Part shown: piece by piece, positions 23,906 to 35,241 of the stretch
Position numbering within the stretch: position 1 is the stretch's first letter
How the letters are laid out: every line of letters starts with the position of its first letter
Assembly (NCBI RefSeq): GCF_048544455.1
Contig: NC_133529.1
Coordinates: forward strand, 55,299,401 to 55,363,400
Direction: 5' to 3'
DNA: 64,000 nt
DNA from: Silene latifolia
Taxonomy: Eukaryota; Streptophyta; Magnoliopsida; Caryophyllales; Caryophyllaceae
Made by a program: the position numbers and the translations under genes
Notes under the pieces: model-generated
The model's input: only the letters and a program-made list of their open reading frames with translations
Database searches by the model: none
What the model was told of the DNA's origin: nothing

Positions 23906-23923
23906 TCCCCGGCAACGGCTCCA
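23906..23923 (-). other. E2 primer-binding site (tRNA-Asp type)
   Basis: The minus strand reads TGGAGCCGTTGCCGGGGA, one mismatch to the E3/E4 site, four bases from the LTR. The leader 23785-23905 matches those of E1 and E3. Confidence 0.8.
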
Positions 23924-23927
23924 TTTT

Positions 23928-25665
23928 TGGTCGGACTTAATCTTATCGGTAACTTGTCGTTAGGAGCACCTAGACCAAAACACAATTTATAGCTTCACAA
24001 ACAACTCTACAATTAGTAAAGAGGCAAGTAAAGGTCGGATCCCAAGGGACGGGAATTGAGATGAGATTTCTATTGAAACTAGTGGTGTCTTAGGGGTGTC
24101 ACAATTTGGGTTGATGTAGAAGGTCACTAAACTAAATAGCAATGAAAATAAACAAGAAAGATGAACTAAAAGGATTGTAAACAATTGATAAAAAGCACTA
24201 GGGTGTCATGGGGTCATAGGGGATTCATGGGAATTGATCATACAAACATGTTCTCAAATTATAAGCAAGCAATTATTGTTGTGATGGATTGAGTTGGGTT
24301 ATATCTTACAATCCTAGAAAAGTTTGGGTCCCGGAGCCGAATCGATTAGATTGTACAACACCTACAAGTCGACTTAGTCTTCCCTACTCAACAGCATGCA
24401 TGGTCTAATGAGACTCGAGTTGGTTTATGTCTTACAAGTCTCATTGAAAAGATAGGTGATGGGTAAAAAATGTAAGGATTCATAGGCTCACATTTCATCA
24501 AACATAATATGTGCATGAGTTGAGATCAAAACAAGCAAGCAAATAAACCATGAAAGCATATTAATTTAAGCATGAATCATTCCCCATGTTGGTTTCCCCT
24601 AATTACCCATTAACCCTAGCTAGGTGACTACTCACTCATTATCATGTTGATCATGCTAGCAAGGTTGTCAATCATACCAACAAAGTAAAACATGATGAAT
24701 AAATGAAAGTAATTAACAATAATTAAAAAGGGATTAAGAGAATTATACCTACTAATGATTCCAATAATAAAGCAAAGAATAAAAGAAGTACTTGATGCTT
24801 GATTGAGAGGTTGTCAATCTCCCAATAATAACCCAAATAATCTTCAATTACCCAAAATAAAGGATGAACAAAAGAGTGATTAAGGAAATAAAACTTGTAT
24901 TAAAACTTGATTAATTGTTGATTACAAAACTAAAGAGAGATTTGATTGATATTAACTACTCTAAGAATTGATAAGAAGAACATGCTCTTCTATTTAGACT
25001 AATGGGGTATTTATAGTGGAAATTAGTTGGATGCATTAGGGTTAACTAAGGGCGTAAATGACGATTAAGTCCCTACTTAAGGAAACGCCGGTATTTTCTG
25101 AAGGAAGGGCATCTTTCTTGAAGCTTGAAGAAACGAATTTGCGCTGTCTTGGAATCCGTGCGTCTTAGGCACGGGACGGCCGGATTCGTGAGTCTCTGCC
25201 CGGGCGTCTTTGAGAGAAGACGGGCGTCTTCTAGTAGCTGCTGCCCGGGCGTCTTTGGGAGAAGACGCACGGATTGTTGTGCTGGGGACGGCCGTCTTCA
25301 GGACAATCTGCACGGATTGCTGCTCAGACTTGTTTCTTCTTCTTTTCTTCCCTTTTCTTCATAAAATCCTTGGGGATTTCCTTGGGGATGCAAGGATCTT
25401 TTCTCATCATTGCCCATCTACTATAATATGTATAAAGGCCTTCTAATCTTGTCTCTCCTTGATGCTTGGTCATTGAATTCAATCAATTTAGTCTCATTTT
25501 GCCATGAAAATGCAAGGTTTGCACTCCTTTCCTACCAAGGACACAAAACCTCAAAGAATATGCAAAACAAAGAACTAAAGACAATAAATGACCCAAATAT
25601 GCACTAAAAAGCATGGGAGCAAGGCTAATTCGGGGGCTAAATATGCTCTAATTATAGTCACATCA
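23928..25665 (-). repeat. E2 5' LTR (1738 bp)
   Basis: Undisturbed copy. TATA-like box CTATAAATAC at 25007-25016; CpG-rich array at about 25155-25320, mostly of the GGGCGTCTT type. The outer end TGATGTGACT is at 25665. Confidence 0.88.
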
Positions 25666-26204
25666 ATTAATAAATCGACTACAAACTGTTGTGTATAGAC
25701 TTATTAATACATGTCGACATAAATTGACAATTAAGATAATTAATACACATTTATACATTTAGAAAACCAACCTAAAATAAGAAGATATTTTTCTCCTTAT
25801 TTTTGGTGGTTGGTGGAAAAAACCGAAATAAGAGAAAAAGGGAAGAATAATATCTTCCCCTAATCCCTCATTTACACGGTTTTAAGAAGGCAAAAGGGAG
25901 ATAATTTTGTCTCATTCTTTTGACCTAATTCTCTCATCAAAAAAACACAAAAAAACCCTAAAATTAATTAACAATTTTGGGGATCTCTTTCTAGCAGGAA
26001 CAAGGGCATTTCTCATAGCATTTTGGGTGCAACGATTAGGAGAATATCGATTTCGATATTGTTCTTAGGCCATATTGCTAGGACCAAGGGTTGATTCATA
26101 ATCTCTACTCTTTTTGTTTATGTAATTTCATTTATGACTCGCATTTTCATTATTATAATTTTGTTATAATTCAAATTCTTGATGAAGTATACCGATATTT
26201 CCCA
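25666..26204. other. X: unidentified fragment between E2 and E3
   Basis: 539 bp unlike any other part of the window, inserted in the E3 3' LTR. It ends ...TTTCCCA exactly where E3 LTR sequence resumes, so it may be the end of an LTR whose remainder lies off the left side. Composition (A-rich leader-like stretch, then T-rich) recalls the R/U5 part of a copia LTR, but I cannot identify it. No coding potential. Confidence 0.4.
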
Positions 26205-27687
26205 AAGCAAGATGATTAAAATGAGATGTAAACAATCGGTTAAAAGCACTAGGGTGTCATGAGTTCAAAGGGGATACATGGGAATTGATCATACAAACAT
26301 ATTCTAAAATTATAAGCAAGCAATTATTGTTGTGATATGATCGAGTTGGTTTATATCTTACAATCCTAGGAAGGTTTGGGTCCCGGAGCCGAATCGATTA
26401 GATTGTACAACATCTACAAGTCGACTTAATCCTCCCTACTCAACTATATGCATGGTCTAATGAGACTTAGATTATGTCTTAAAAGTCTCATTGAATAGGT
26501 AAGTGATGGGTAAAAAATGGAAGGATTCACAGGCTCGCATGTCATCAAACATAACATGTGCATAAGTTGAGATCACAACAAGCAAGCAAATAAATTATGT
26601 GAACATATTAGATTAAGCATTAATTATCCCCCATGTTGGTTTCCCCTAATTCCTCATTAACCCTAGTTAAGAGACTACTCACTCATTATCAAATTTAACA
26701 TGCTAACAAGGTTGTCAATAACATTAACAAAGCAAAACATGATGGATGAATAGAAATGATTAACAATAATTTAAAAGGGATTAAGAGAATTATACCTAAT
26801 GATGATTCCAAATTAATAAGCAAAGAATAATAGAAGTACTTGATGATTGATGGAAGGCTGTCAATCTCCCAATAATACCCAAATAATCTTCAATTACCCA
26901 AAATAAAGGATGAACAATAGAGAAATTAAGGAAATGAGATTTGTATTAATGCTTAATTAAGAGTTGATTACAAGATTAAGATGAGATTAGAACATAAAAA
27001 GAGTATAAGAAGGATATGTTAATCTAATTAGTACAATGGGGTATTTATACTAAGGATTAGGTACATAAATTGGGGTTACTAAGGGCTTAAATGACGATTA
27101 AGACCCTTAAGAAAAGTTGAGGAAGTGCTCCTCTCGAAGGAGATGCTCATCTCCGCTTCGCTAGTCTTCATAGAATATGCTCATCCCGAGCGGACTGAGG
27201 GAGAGACGGGCTGCACTGGAAAGGAATCCGAGCGGCTTGGTGAGGGCGACGCTCGGATTGAGAGGGGTCAGGACGAGCGGATTGCCCAGAGGACGCTCAG
27301 ATTGTAGCAGGCCAGGACGCTCGTCCCGTGCACTACGACGCCCGGACTGTAAGCCAGTGAGCTTCTTCTTCTTTTCTTTGTCCAACAATCCTCAAGGATT
27401 TTGTTGGAGATGCAAGGATCTTCCCATCATTGCCCATTTACTTCATTATTTACATAGGCCTTCTAGTCTTGTCTTCACTTCGATGCTTGGTCATTAGATT
27501 CGATCAATTTAGCTCCATTTTGCCATGAAAATGCAAGGTTCTTACTCCTTTCCTACCAAGGGATCAAAACCTCAAATAATATGCAAAACGAAAGACTAAA
27601 GATAGTAAATGACCCAATTATGCACTAAAAAGCATGGGAACGAGGCTAATTCGGGGACTAAATATGCTTTAAAATGAGTCACATCAA
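26205..27687 (-). repeat. E3 3' LTR fragment
   Basis: Lacks the first ~222 bp (replaced by X and sequence off the window). TATA-like box GTATAAATAC on the minus strand at 27041-27050; CpG motif array at about 27187-27352. Clearly related to the E1/E2 LTRs but more distant. Confidence 0.85.
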
Positions 27688-27701
27688 ATATCCCCAAACC
27701 G
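27688..27701 (-). other. E3 polypurine tract
   Basis: GGTTTGGGGATATT on the minus strand abutting the LTR, as in E1 and E2. Confidence 0.75.
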
Positions 27702-29751
27702 AACCTTTACTCGTCCCGAGTAAAGAGGTGGCAAAACTAGGACCCTTATTTAAACTAACCTACTAATATAGCCGATATGAGACAATTAGTAGGTCTCACT
27801 CCGCCCCTTCAACTCACAATAAGACAACCATGAGGTAGGATGCCTTCTTGCAAGGCAAGGTGGGTCTTGCCAAAATTGCGACACATCCAAGCGTTAAGCA
27901 CACAAAACAAGTAATGGATGCATCTACAAAAGTGAATAGCCACTTTCCTCATCTAAGTGGCGGAAATTATGTAAAGGGGAAGCAATCTAAGGGTACACAT
28001 TTCATCATAGATGCGGTTTCTTCAAACTACTAAGCCTTGAAGGATACCAATAAATCACCTCCAAGTTGTGTCAAGCTAGGTTACCTTTGTCCTCAATCGT
28101 TAAATGCTTTTGTCAATAATAGGCTCCCTATGGTGTTAGAAACACTGGAGGATCGCGGAATTCCCCTTCTTGCCTAGACAAGAAGAACGGTCGTCCCCTC
28201 TCTACCATGCACAAAAGTGGATATGATGGAAAAGGGATCAATAGTATTTGAGTTTCATTTTGGGAGTTTGCTTTTGTTGTTGTTTTTCCCCCCAATTTCT
28301 TGTGGCATTTGACATTTGAGAACACTTTCTTTTTGCCATTTCTTTTGATGTTTGGCATTTTCAACACTTGACAATTTTTCAACTTTTCTTTGCATTTTCT
28401 TTTGAACATTTTCAAAGTCACCCCATTTGTAGTGAGAGTGCTTATATTTGACGCATAGGAGTTTTCATTTTTGTTACTCCTCTTTTCTTTTGATGCAATT
28501 GCAAACTTTTTCATTTCTTTTCATTGCTTGAACTCAAATTTTGAACGATTTTTGTGCCCATTCCCTTTGATGACAAAATGTGGTAGAACATGGATGATGG
28601 TTGCATGGTTTCAAGGGTCACCTTAGAATAAACGGTAGCCAAGGAGTTATCACACCACAAGGTACTCTTGACTAGGCCTTCATCCATGGGTCAAAGGATA
28701 CTAGCATGACACATCCTAGGGTGTTTTATAAGTATTCTAACAAGCAAAGTCTTAAGAAGAAAAAGCATCTACAAGGGCCTTATATACACTTGTCAAGCTT
28801 CCCAAATAGACGGTTTCACAATATTTTTCCTAAATGCTACTATATGCCATGATGCAACTAACATATATACAACTTTAATGCATATGCTTCTAACAACTAG
28901 TATGCCAAATAATCTCGACGCAATCCTATAATCACATTGTTTATACCGCATCAATCAAAATAAAGTCACATAGTCATTAACATAAAGAGGAAAAAGGAGA
29001 TTGGAAAGATCATACCATGCGGTCTTCTATATCCTCATGTCTCGGATGTGGCGTAGTCGATCAATGTGAAAAGGATGGACAAACACAATATATACAAAAC
29101 AATATATACAAGACTACACTACAAAGGAAATGAACATGTTTTTGGATTTTTGAATTTTTGAATTTTTTTGTATTTTGTTTTAATGAAATTAAAAGACATA
29201 TTTTTGTATTTTTTCAAAAAAATTTCAATTTTTATCATTTTTGTTTTAAAAAGGTCAAGTTAGAATTTCCCATCCCCACACTAGTATGGGCATTGTCCTC
29301 AATGGCTAATACGATAGGAAATTATGCAATCTATAAGAAAATGCATGATTTCTAAGCTAAATGCAAATTATATGACATATAAACAAGAGTGAATGCAAAC
29401 TAAGCTATGCTATATGATGCATGGGTTTTTGTTATGGTGGAGAGCATAATTTAGATTAGCTCCCAATGCATATGCATAAACTTCCCTAAACCAAAATAGA
29501 CAATATTTCTAATGTCAAAAATTGTGGGAGTTCATGCATAAAAAATGCTATGCATGAAACTAAAATTTATCATTTTGGATTTTGAAAATGGGAACAATAA
29601 AATGAACACCTCAATGGAACCGAGGTGTTAGTCCTCTAGATGATGCTAGGACTCCAAAAATCATGATCAAGATAAAAAATTATAAGGAAAACAAGAGAAG
29701 TAGACAAACCATAAAGGAGGTGTTGGAGTGTAGGATCCTCCCAAGAGTTTG
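27702..29751 (-). other. E3 3' untranslated region
   Basis: About 2 kb, aligned over most of its length with E1 1335-3346, including T-rich plus-strand runs near 28250-28520 and 29140-29250. No coding region seen. Confidence 0.7.
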
Positions 29752-30684
29752 CTAGTCCTCGGCCATTGCGTCATCACCATCATCATCAACCTCTTCACTT
29801 GAGGCATCATTAACCTCCATGGATGTGGAGTTATCACCATTCTCACTTGCACTTCCCTCTTCTTCCTCTTCTTCATTCTCTTCTTCTTCTTCACCTTCTT
29901 GCTCACCACTCTCATCAACAACCATCTCCTCTTCACCCAAGTTACCACCTCTAGAAGCACTAGGAAAGAATGTTTCCTTATCCGCCCAACTAGGGAAAGG
30001 ACAAGATGGATCAAGAAGTCCTTGCCTAGCAAGATGTAGGAGGGGTGGATATTGTGCTTTGTAAGCATTGACTCTATCTTCATAAGCTTGATTGTGCATT
30101 TCTTTCATCAAGAGAGTCAAGTAGTCATTCCCCGCCTTAACATTTTCGGGTTGAAATTCATGGTAGGTGAATGGGTAAGGTGGGATGATAATGGAGGTGG
30201 AGGGCTCGACAACTTCTTCCCCTTGGTGTTGAATAATATATTCGACTTCTTCGGAGAGTGGAAGAATGTAATTCGGTCTATGAACATTCAAGCGGCAAAT
30301 CTTGCTAGGCAATGTGAAGGATTTAGCTTCATTTGTCAACCACCCAAATTTGTTATCAAGAGTATCATTCTTGACCCATTTGAACTTTAGAACCATGGTG
30401 GCTAGATCAATGATATGGCCTCCCTTTACCGGTGTATAAGTGTCATTCTTGTTGAAATCCCGGTTAAAGTGCTTAGCCAAATAAGTCACTAATCCTCCAT
30501 TGACAATAAAGGTCGTGCCTTCTTTGCCACAATCAACATTGAGCCATCTTTCAATCAAGAGTCGTAAAGCGTTATATGGCTTTGTAAACTCTCTTCCAAT
30601 GTTCAAAGTCGACTCGAGAAGACTAAAAAAGTCAAGTTCGGTGAGATGATTTGTACCATTCCTAGCTATCAAGGTATGCCCAAC
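29752..30684 (-). pseudogene. E3 ORF3, C-terminal part
   Basis: About 306 aa homologous to residues ~205-511 of the E1 ORF3, including FIVNGGLVTYLAKHFN and a PPYPFTYHEF segment. It ends in a strongly acidic tail rich in EEEE and DDD runs. The N-terminal half is separated by C1 and lies at 39506-40167; the reading frame crosses the insertion point. Much diverged from E1/E2, so E3 is a separate subfamily. Confidence 0.8.
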
Positions 30685-31971
30685 TGTTGGAATATGTGTC
30701 CTCCGACAATAATGCGATCACAACTGTCGATCATGATGATCACATGTTTCAATCTCATTTTAAGAATACATGTGGGATGTAATATTTTACAGTCAACTGG
30801 TCCACACATATCGGTAATGATTGGCTGACTAGAGTTTGACATTACTGTCGTGCGACGGTGGTGATCAGTTAATCCCCTTAGGTCATACCTATAGGGAAAT
30901 ACTCTTAATTGATTATTTAATTAATCGTATGCCGATACGAGTTAATTAAATTGCTTAAAATTGACGGATGATTTGTGAGTGAGATTAACGTGTCTTATTA
31001 TAATTCGATTAAATTAGATACGGTCTAAGTAATTGAATTGTTTTATTACTTAGATAAAATTATTGTTTACGAAACAATTTGAAATTGAAATTGAATGAAT
31101 AATTTATTATAAATACAAGACGTTGTAATTTATAATTTGATAAACCGTTTTGGCACAAGTAATTACGAATTACTAGTCGATTTTGTATATGACATATTTT
31201 ATGAGTATGTTGATTTTTAATATGTTAAAAATACATTACAATTTCATAAGTCAAGTAACATGTCACATATGTCACAATTGACAAATGACAAAATAAAATG
31301 GACCATCCATTTTATGTTAAAAGTGCCGAAAATTGGAGGGTGTTTAAAGTGTATATTGTGTTTTTATTTTAAGTGAAAAACATAATGATTACAACCTAAT
31401 ATAGCCATGCATACCTATGATTTCTTGGGTAGAAAAACAAGCTCATGCATTGGCTCTACTCTCCCTTGCCAACCGGTTTTTAGAGGTGAAAAATGCCAAT
31501 GATTTTTTCTCTTAAATTATTCACTACTTCACATGATAATTTATAGTGTAAGAAATTATCAAAATTCTCTCTACATCTTATGAAAAATTAGAGAAATAAA
31601 ATCTCCAAAATCCTTCCTCTCTTGGCCGAAAAAGACAAGAGAACAAAATTAATTTTTGTGTCATATTTTGAGTAAAACTTATATTTTTACTAGTTCATAA
31701 ATATATAAGTTATTAAGGGATTTCCTTGGGTATTCACTTTTGGGAGAGGTTCTATTTTGGACCTTTTGTTCATCCATTATTAGGAAAGCTCAAGAACTAA
31801 CAAGAAGGTGATCTTGTTGGTGCCCTAATATCCGAAACCTCAATGTAAGATTGACGATTTCTTCTTTTTCTTGCTTTAGTTTGCATGCATAAGATCTAGG
31901 ATTTATTTTATGACTAAATAAATATGAACATATATGAATATGTAAATTAATGGAATTAGTGAATCCTAACA
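30685..31971 (+). repeat. C1 5' LTR
   Basis: Direct repeat of 38218-39505, TG...CA ends, followed at once by the primer region. Confidence 0.92.
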
Positions 31972-31987
31972 AGCGGTATCAAGAGCC
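31972..31987 (+). other. C1 primer-binding region
   Basis: AGCGGTATCAAGAGCC, close to the initiator-methionine tRNA site (TGGTATCA type) usual in plant copia elements. Confidence 0.7.
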
Positions 31988-34214
31988 TTAGGTTGTTTGC
32001 ATGCAAATCGGTTTATAGTTTTTCCGAGTTATATGATTAACATACAAAACTAATTAATATGGTTTTATGAAGATAAACCTTAAAATAACTTTACATGTTC
32101 AAAGTTTCTGGTCCTAAGTGATTGTTAGGACATTTTGGTTTATTTATGGATTTTATTGTTCATTTTATATAATATTGGCATTAAAATGTAATTTTTATGA
32201 TAAAAATGTCATTTTTGGACGAAAAATAGCTAAACTTTGAATTTTTCAGTGGTTTTTGGATAAATTTTCGCATATATTATCTACTGATGGCCTGTAAAGT
32301 TTCATGATAAAATGAGTTGTATTGCTCGAAATATGGATTTTTCAAGTTAAAATCGTATTTAAATGTGTAAATAGGTTAATATGAGTTATATTTCGAATCG
32401 GGTCATAGAAATTTAGTATGTTGTCACATGCAATGTTACAAGATGTGTGTAAAATATTTGGCTATAATGAAGTCTTTATGCATGATTTATGAATTTTTGA
32501 TGAAAAATCACATAAATAGTGACTATAATTATTAATAATGCTAAAACATACTTCATGACTAAGGAAAAACATCACATGTTGCATTTTATCATACATTTCA
32601 GATCTAAAAGTGAAAAGTTGATAAAAATAATTTTTCTCATATTTTTTATGGTCATAATTGTTAAAATAGATAAACCGCAACATTGTTTTTCACGATAAAT
32701 TTTCGAAATTTTTAACCTAAGTTTTGAATATTATGAGTATCATGGTATTTTTCCAGAATGTTCATGAATTTAAATTTCAAATTTCGAATTTAATTGAAAT
32801 TTTTATAATTTAATTTGATGTTTATAGCATAATTTTGTATTTTAGGTCCATTTATGAACAATATTAAGAAATCAAGTTTAATTATTGTCAAAATGTTAGT
32901 GGAGACTAATTTTGAGTCCTAAGATGGTTAGGGTAATTAACTTGTACATAAATATGAATTTATGTAATTATTGTGATTTTAATAAGTTAAATCACGCAAA
33001 TCCGTAAAAACCGATTAATATACGATATTGGCTCTTAAAAGGCGATTTAGCATAAAATTTAGCTTGTTCATACATATTATAATGCTGCATTTTATTTGTG
33101 ATTGTCATATTTTAATTTTATGTAATTTTTGAATTATGTAATTTTACTTAGTATGGCCTTAGTTTTAATTGATATTACCCGAAATGTATGGGAATATCGA
33201 TTCGGTTGTAATTATTGTGATCTCGTATCACCGTTTTGTAATTTAATAGATTTATTTTTATTTTAATTACAAATATATAATAGGAAATTATGTAATTCAT
33301 TTTGTAACTTATTTATTCCGGAGTACCTTGAAGACGGTGCCACTCGAGAAGGCGATCCATCAAAGAAAGTATTGCCTTGAAATGCATGCCAAGACCGAAG
33401 TTCAAGGGACCAAAGGAGTTGGTTTCCGAATTTGTAATAGTTTATTAGATTTACTATTTTAGGAAGGCCATACTAGGATTTTATTTTTATGCTTTGCATT
33501 TTATTTATATGTTGCATGCATCGCTAAATCGCCATAACTAAACATGCATTTTAATCGAGTTTATCGACCGTGTCAATTACAATTATCGTAGTTCACCGCT
33601 TTAGTTCACTTAAAACGTAATAGATAATAAATTGACATGACCTCTCGCTAAAATAAACAATTGAGACTTAGCCTTACCAAAAAGTAGAAACCATGAAAAC
33701 CTATTTCGTGAGGGAGTGCGCTCGGCCTTACCGGGGTACAAACCTTGCTACGTAGGGGAAGTGGGTGATAAATGTCTACCCACCGAATTTATAAAGATAG
33801 GGGTTGTATTCGGCTTTACCGATGCCCAAGTTGATGTAAATTTGGATCATGGACACATTTATTCGAAATTTGTTGAACTCAACGAAAGTATTCTCGACGG
33901 TTGCCGGATGTGTTTCGGGCTAAAGATAAATATTAATGTAAATTTATTAACCAAGAGTTCTAAGAGTAGAATCGATTAAAGAATTAATCCACCGAGTTAT
34001 ATTGATAAGGGTTGTATTCGGCTTTACCGATGCCTAAGTTAATATGAATTTGGGTCTTGGAATCATTTATCAAAGTTGGGTAGAGGTCACTAGATAAATG
34101 CAATAAAACTTGTTTAAATAAAATTTACGAGTATTATTATTATTATTTTGAAAACGACAAGTGTTTTATTCCTTCTATTTTTGTTTTGTAGGCCACTTTT
34201 ATTTCTCATAACAA
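31988..34214 (+). other. C1 long leader
   Basis: 2.2 kb of AT-rich noncoding sequence before gag. Near its end a segment around TTGTATTCGGCTTTACCGATG occurs twice (about 33805 and 34010, period ~205 bp). Partly matched by the leader of C2. Confidence 0.7.
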
Positions 34215-35241
34215 ATGGCCGCACCAAACACCAACGCCGCACCTCTCACTAATGTTTCATGGCTCCGATCCTTCATGGATCGTTGTAAACTTGAAAATAA
34301 TGGGTCAAATTTCTCCGATTGGGATGCCCAACTCAAATTAGCCGCCCAAGGTGACGACAAGCTTCGTTACCTCACCGAGGCCTCTCCACCCGAACCTAAT
34401 GCTAGGTCGAGTGCCGCCACTAGGGAAGCATATGAGGCTTACCACAAAGAGTCCGCCGCTATGAAAAATGTGTTGATTTTTGATATGGAGGCGGATCTCC
34501 AAAGGAGAGCCTTTAAAATGGGCACCGCTAATGAAATCTATTCCAAACTTGTGACAATGTTCTCACAAACACCGAGGATCGTCCAATATGAGGCGGCCTC
34601 GGCATTCTTTGATCTCGATTTCAAGGAGGGCCAAAAGGTTAGCCCTCACGTGTGCTCAAATTGTTGGAGCTAGTCGAGACATTGAAACTTCAAAAGGTTG
34701 AAATCCCCAAGGAGCTCATTGTTGATAGGATTCTTCACTCCTTATCCAAAGTCAAAGCATAGGTACAATTCCGGGTGAATTTCAATATGCAAGACAAGGA
34801 CGTGTCTCTTGAAGAGTTGCACAAGTTACTTGTGCAAGCAGAAAGAGACATGGGGCTAAATGTTAACCCACCTAAGGATGTGCTTAATATAAGCACTAAG
34901 AGCAAGGGGAAGTTCAAGAAGAATGGGAAAAAGGGTAAGAGGCAAGCTCCCATGTCCACCAAGGCTAAGACTTTTGAAGCTAGCACTTCCAAAACCAATA
35001 AGGGTCCTCTTGATAAATGCCATTATTGTAATGGTGTTGGACATTGGAAGAGGAATTGTTCCAAGTATCTTGGTGATATCAAAGCTGGAAAGATCACTGC
35101 AGTAGGTAAATGACTATCCTTTCTTTTTTGTTTCTAATTCAACTATGGTATTTTGATACAAAGTTGTGATAATGTATCCCCTTTTTATTGTAAATAGGGC
35201 CTCCTCCAAGCAAAGACAAGGGAAAAGAGAAGCAAGCTTGA
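34215..35241 (+). pseudogene. gag: C1 gag (copia type), damaged
   Basis: ATG at 34215 (MAAPNTNAAPL). Copia-type gag fold region, with WDAQLKLAAQGDDKLRYL and a helix-rich middle, then a basic KGKFKKNGKKGKR stretch and a zinc knuckle CHYCNGVGHWKRNC (CX2CX4HX4C) near 35020-35060. Lesions: a 2-nt gain (TG) near 34652 and an in-frame TAG near 34760. The unspliced frame stops at 35111-35113. A plausible 92-nt intron (GT at 35106, AG at 35197) would join it to a short tail ending KDKGKEKQA at 35241. Recalls the gag-specific splicing known for barley BARE elements; the splice is inference. Confidence 0.82.

Larger units (their letters stand above)
10972..25665 (-). mobile_element. E2: Athila-like element, pol + ORF3, no gag (left end displaced off window)
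   Basis: Same family and order as E1 but clearly diverged. The visible 3' LTR (10972-11906 plus 15529-15905) matches 24350-25665 of the 5' LTR. The missing first ~420 bp should lie beyond E1, off the left edge. S1 interrupts this LTR. The internal region has polypurine tract, 3' untranslated region, ORF3, spacer with array, pol, leader and primer site. Pol starts directly after the leader with no gag. The base 25666 flank, ATTAA, is the candidate target duplication; its partner is out of view. Confidence 0.9.
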
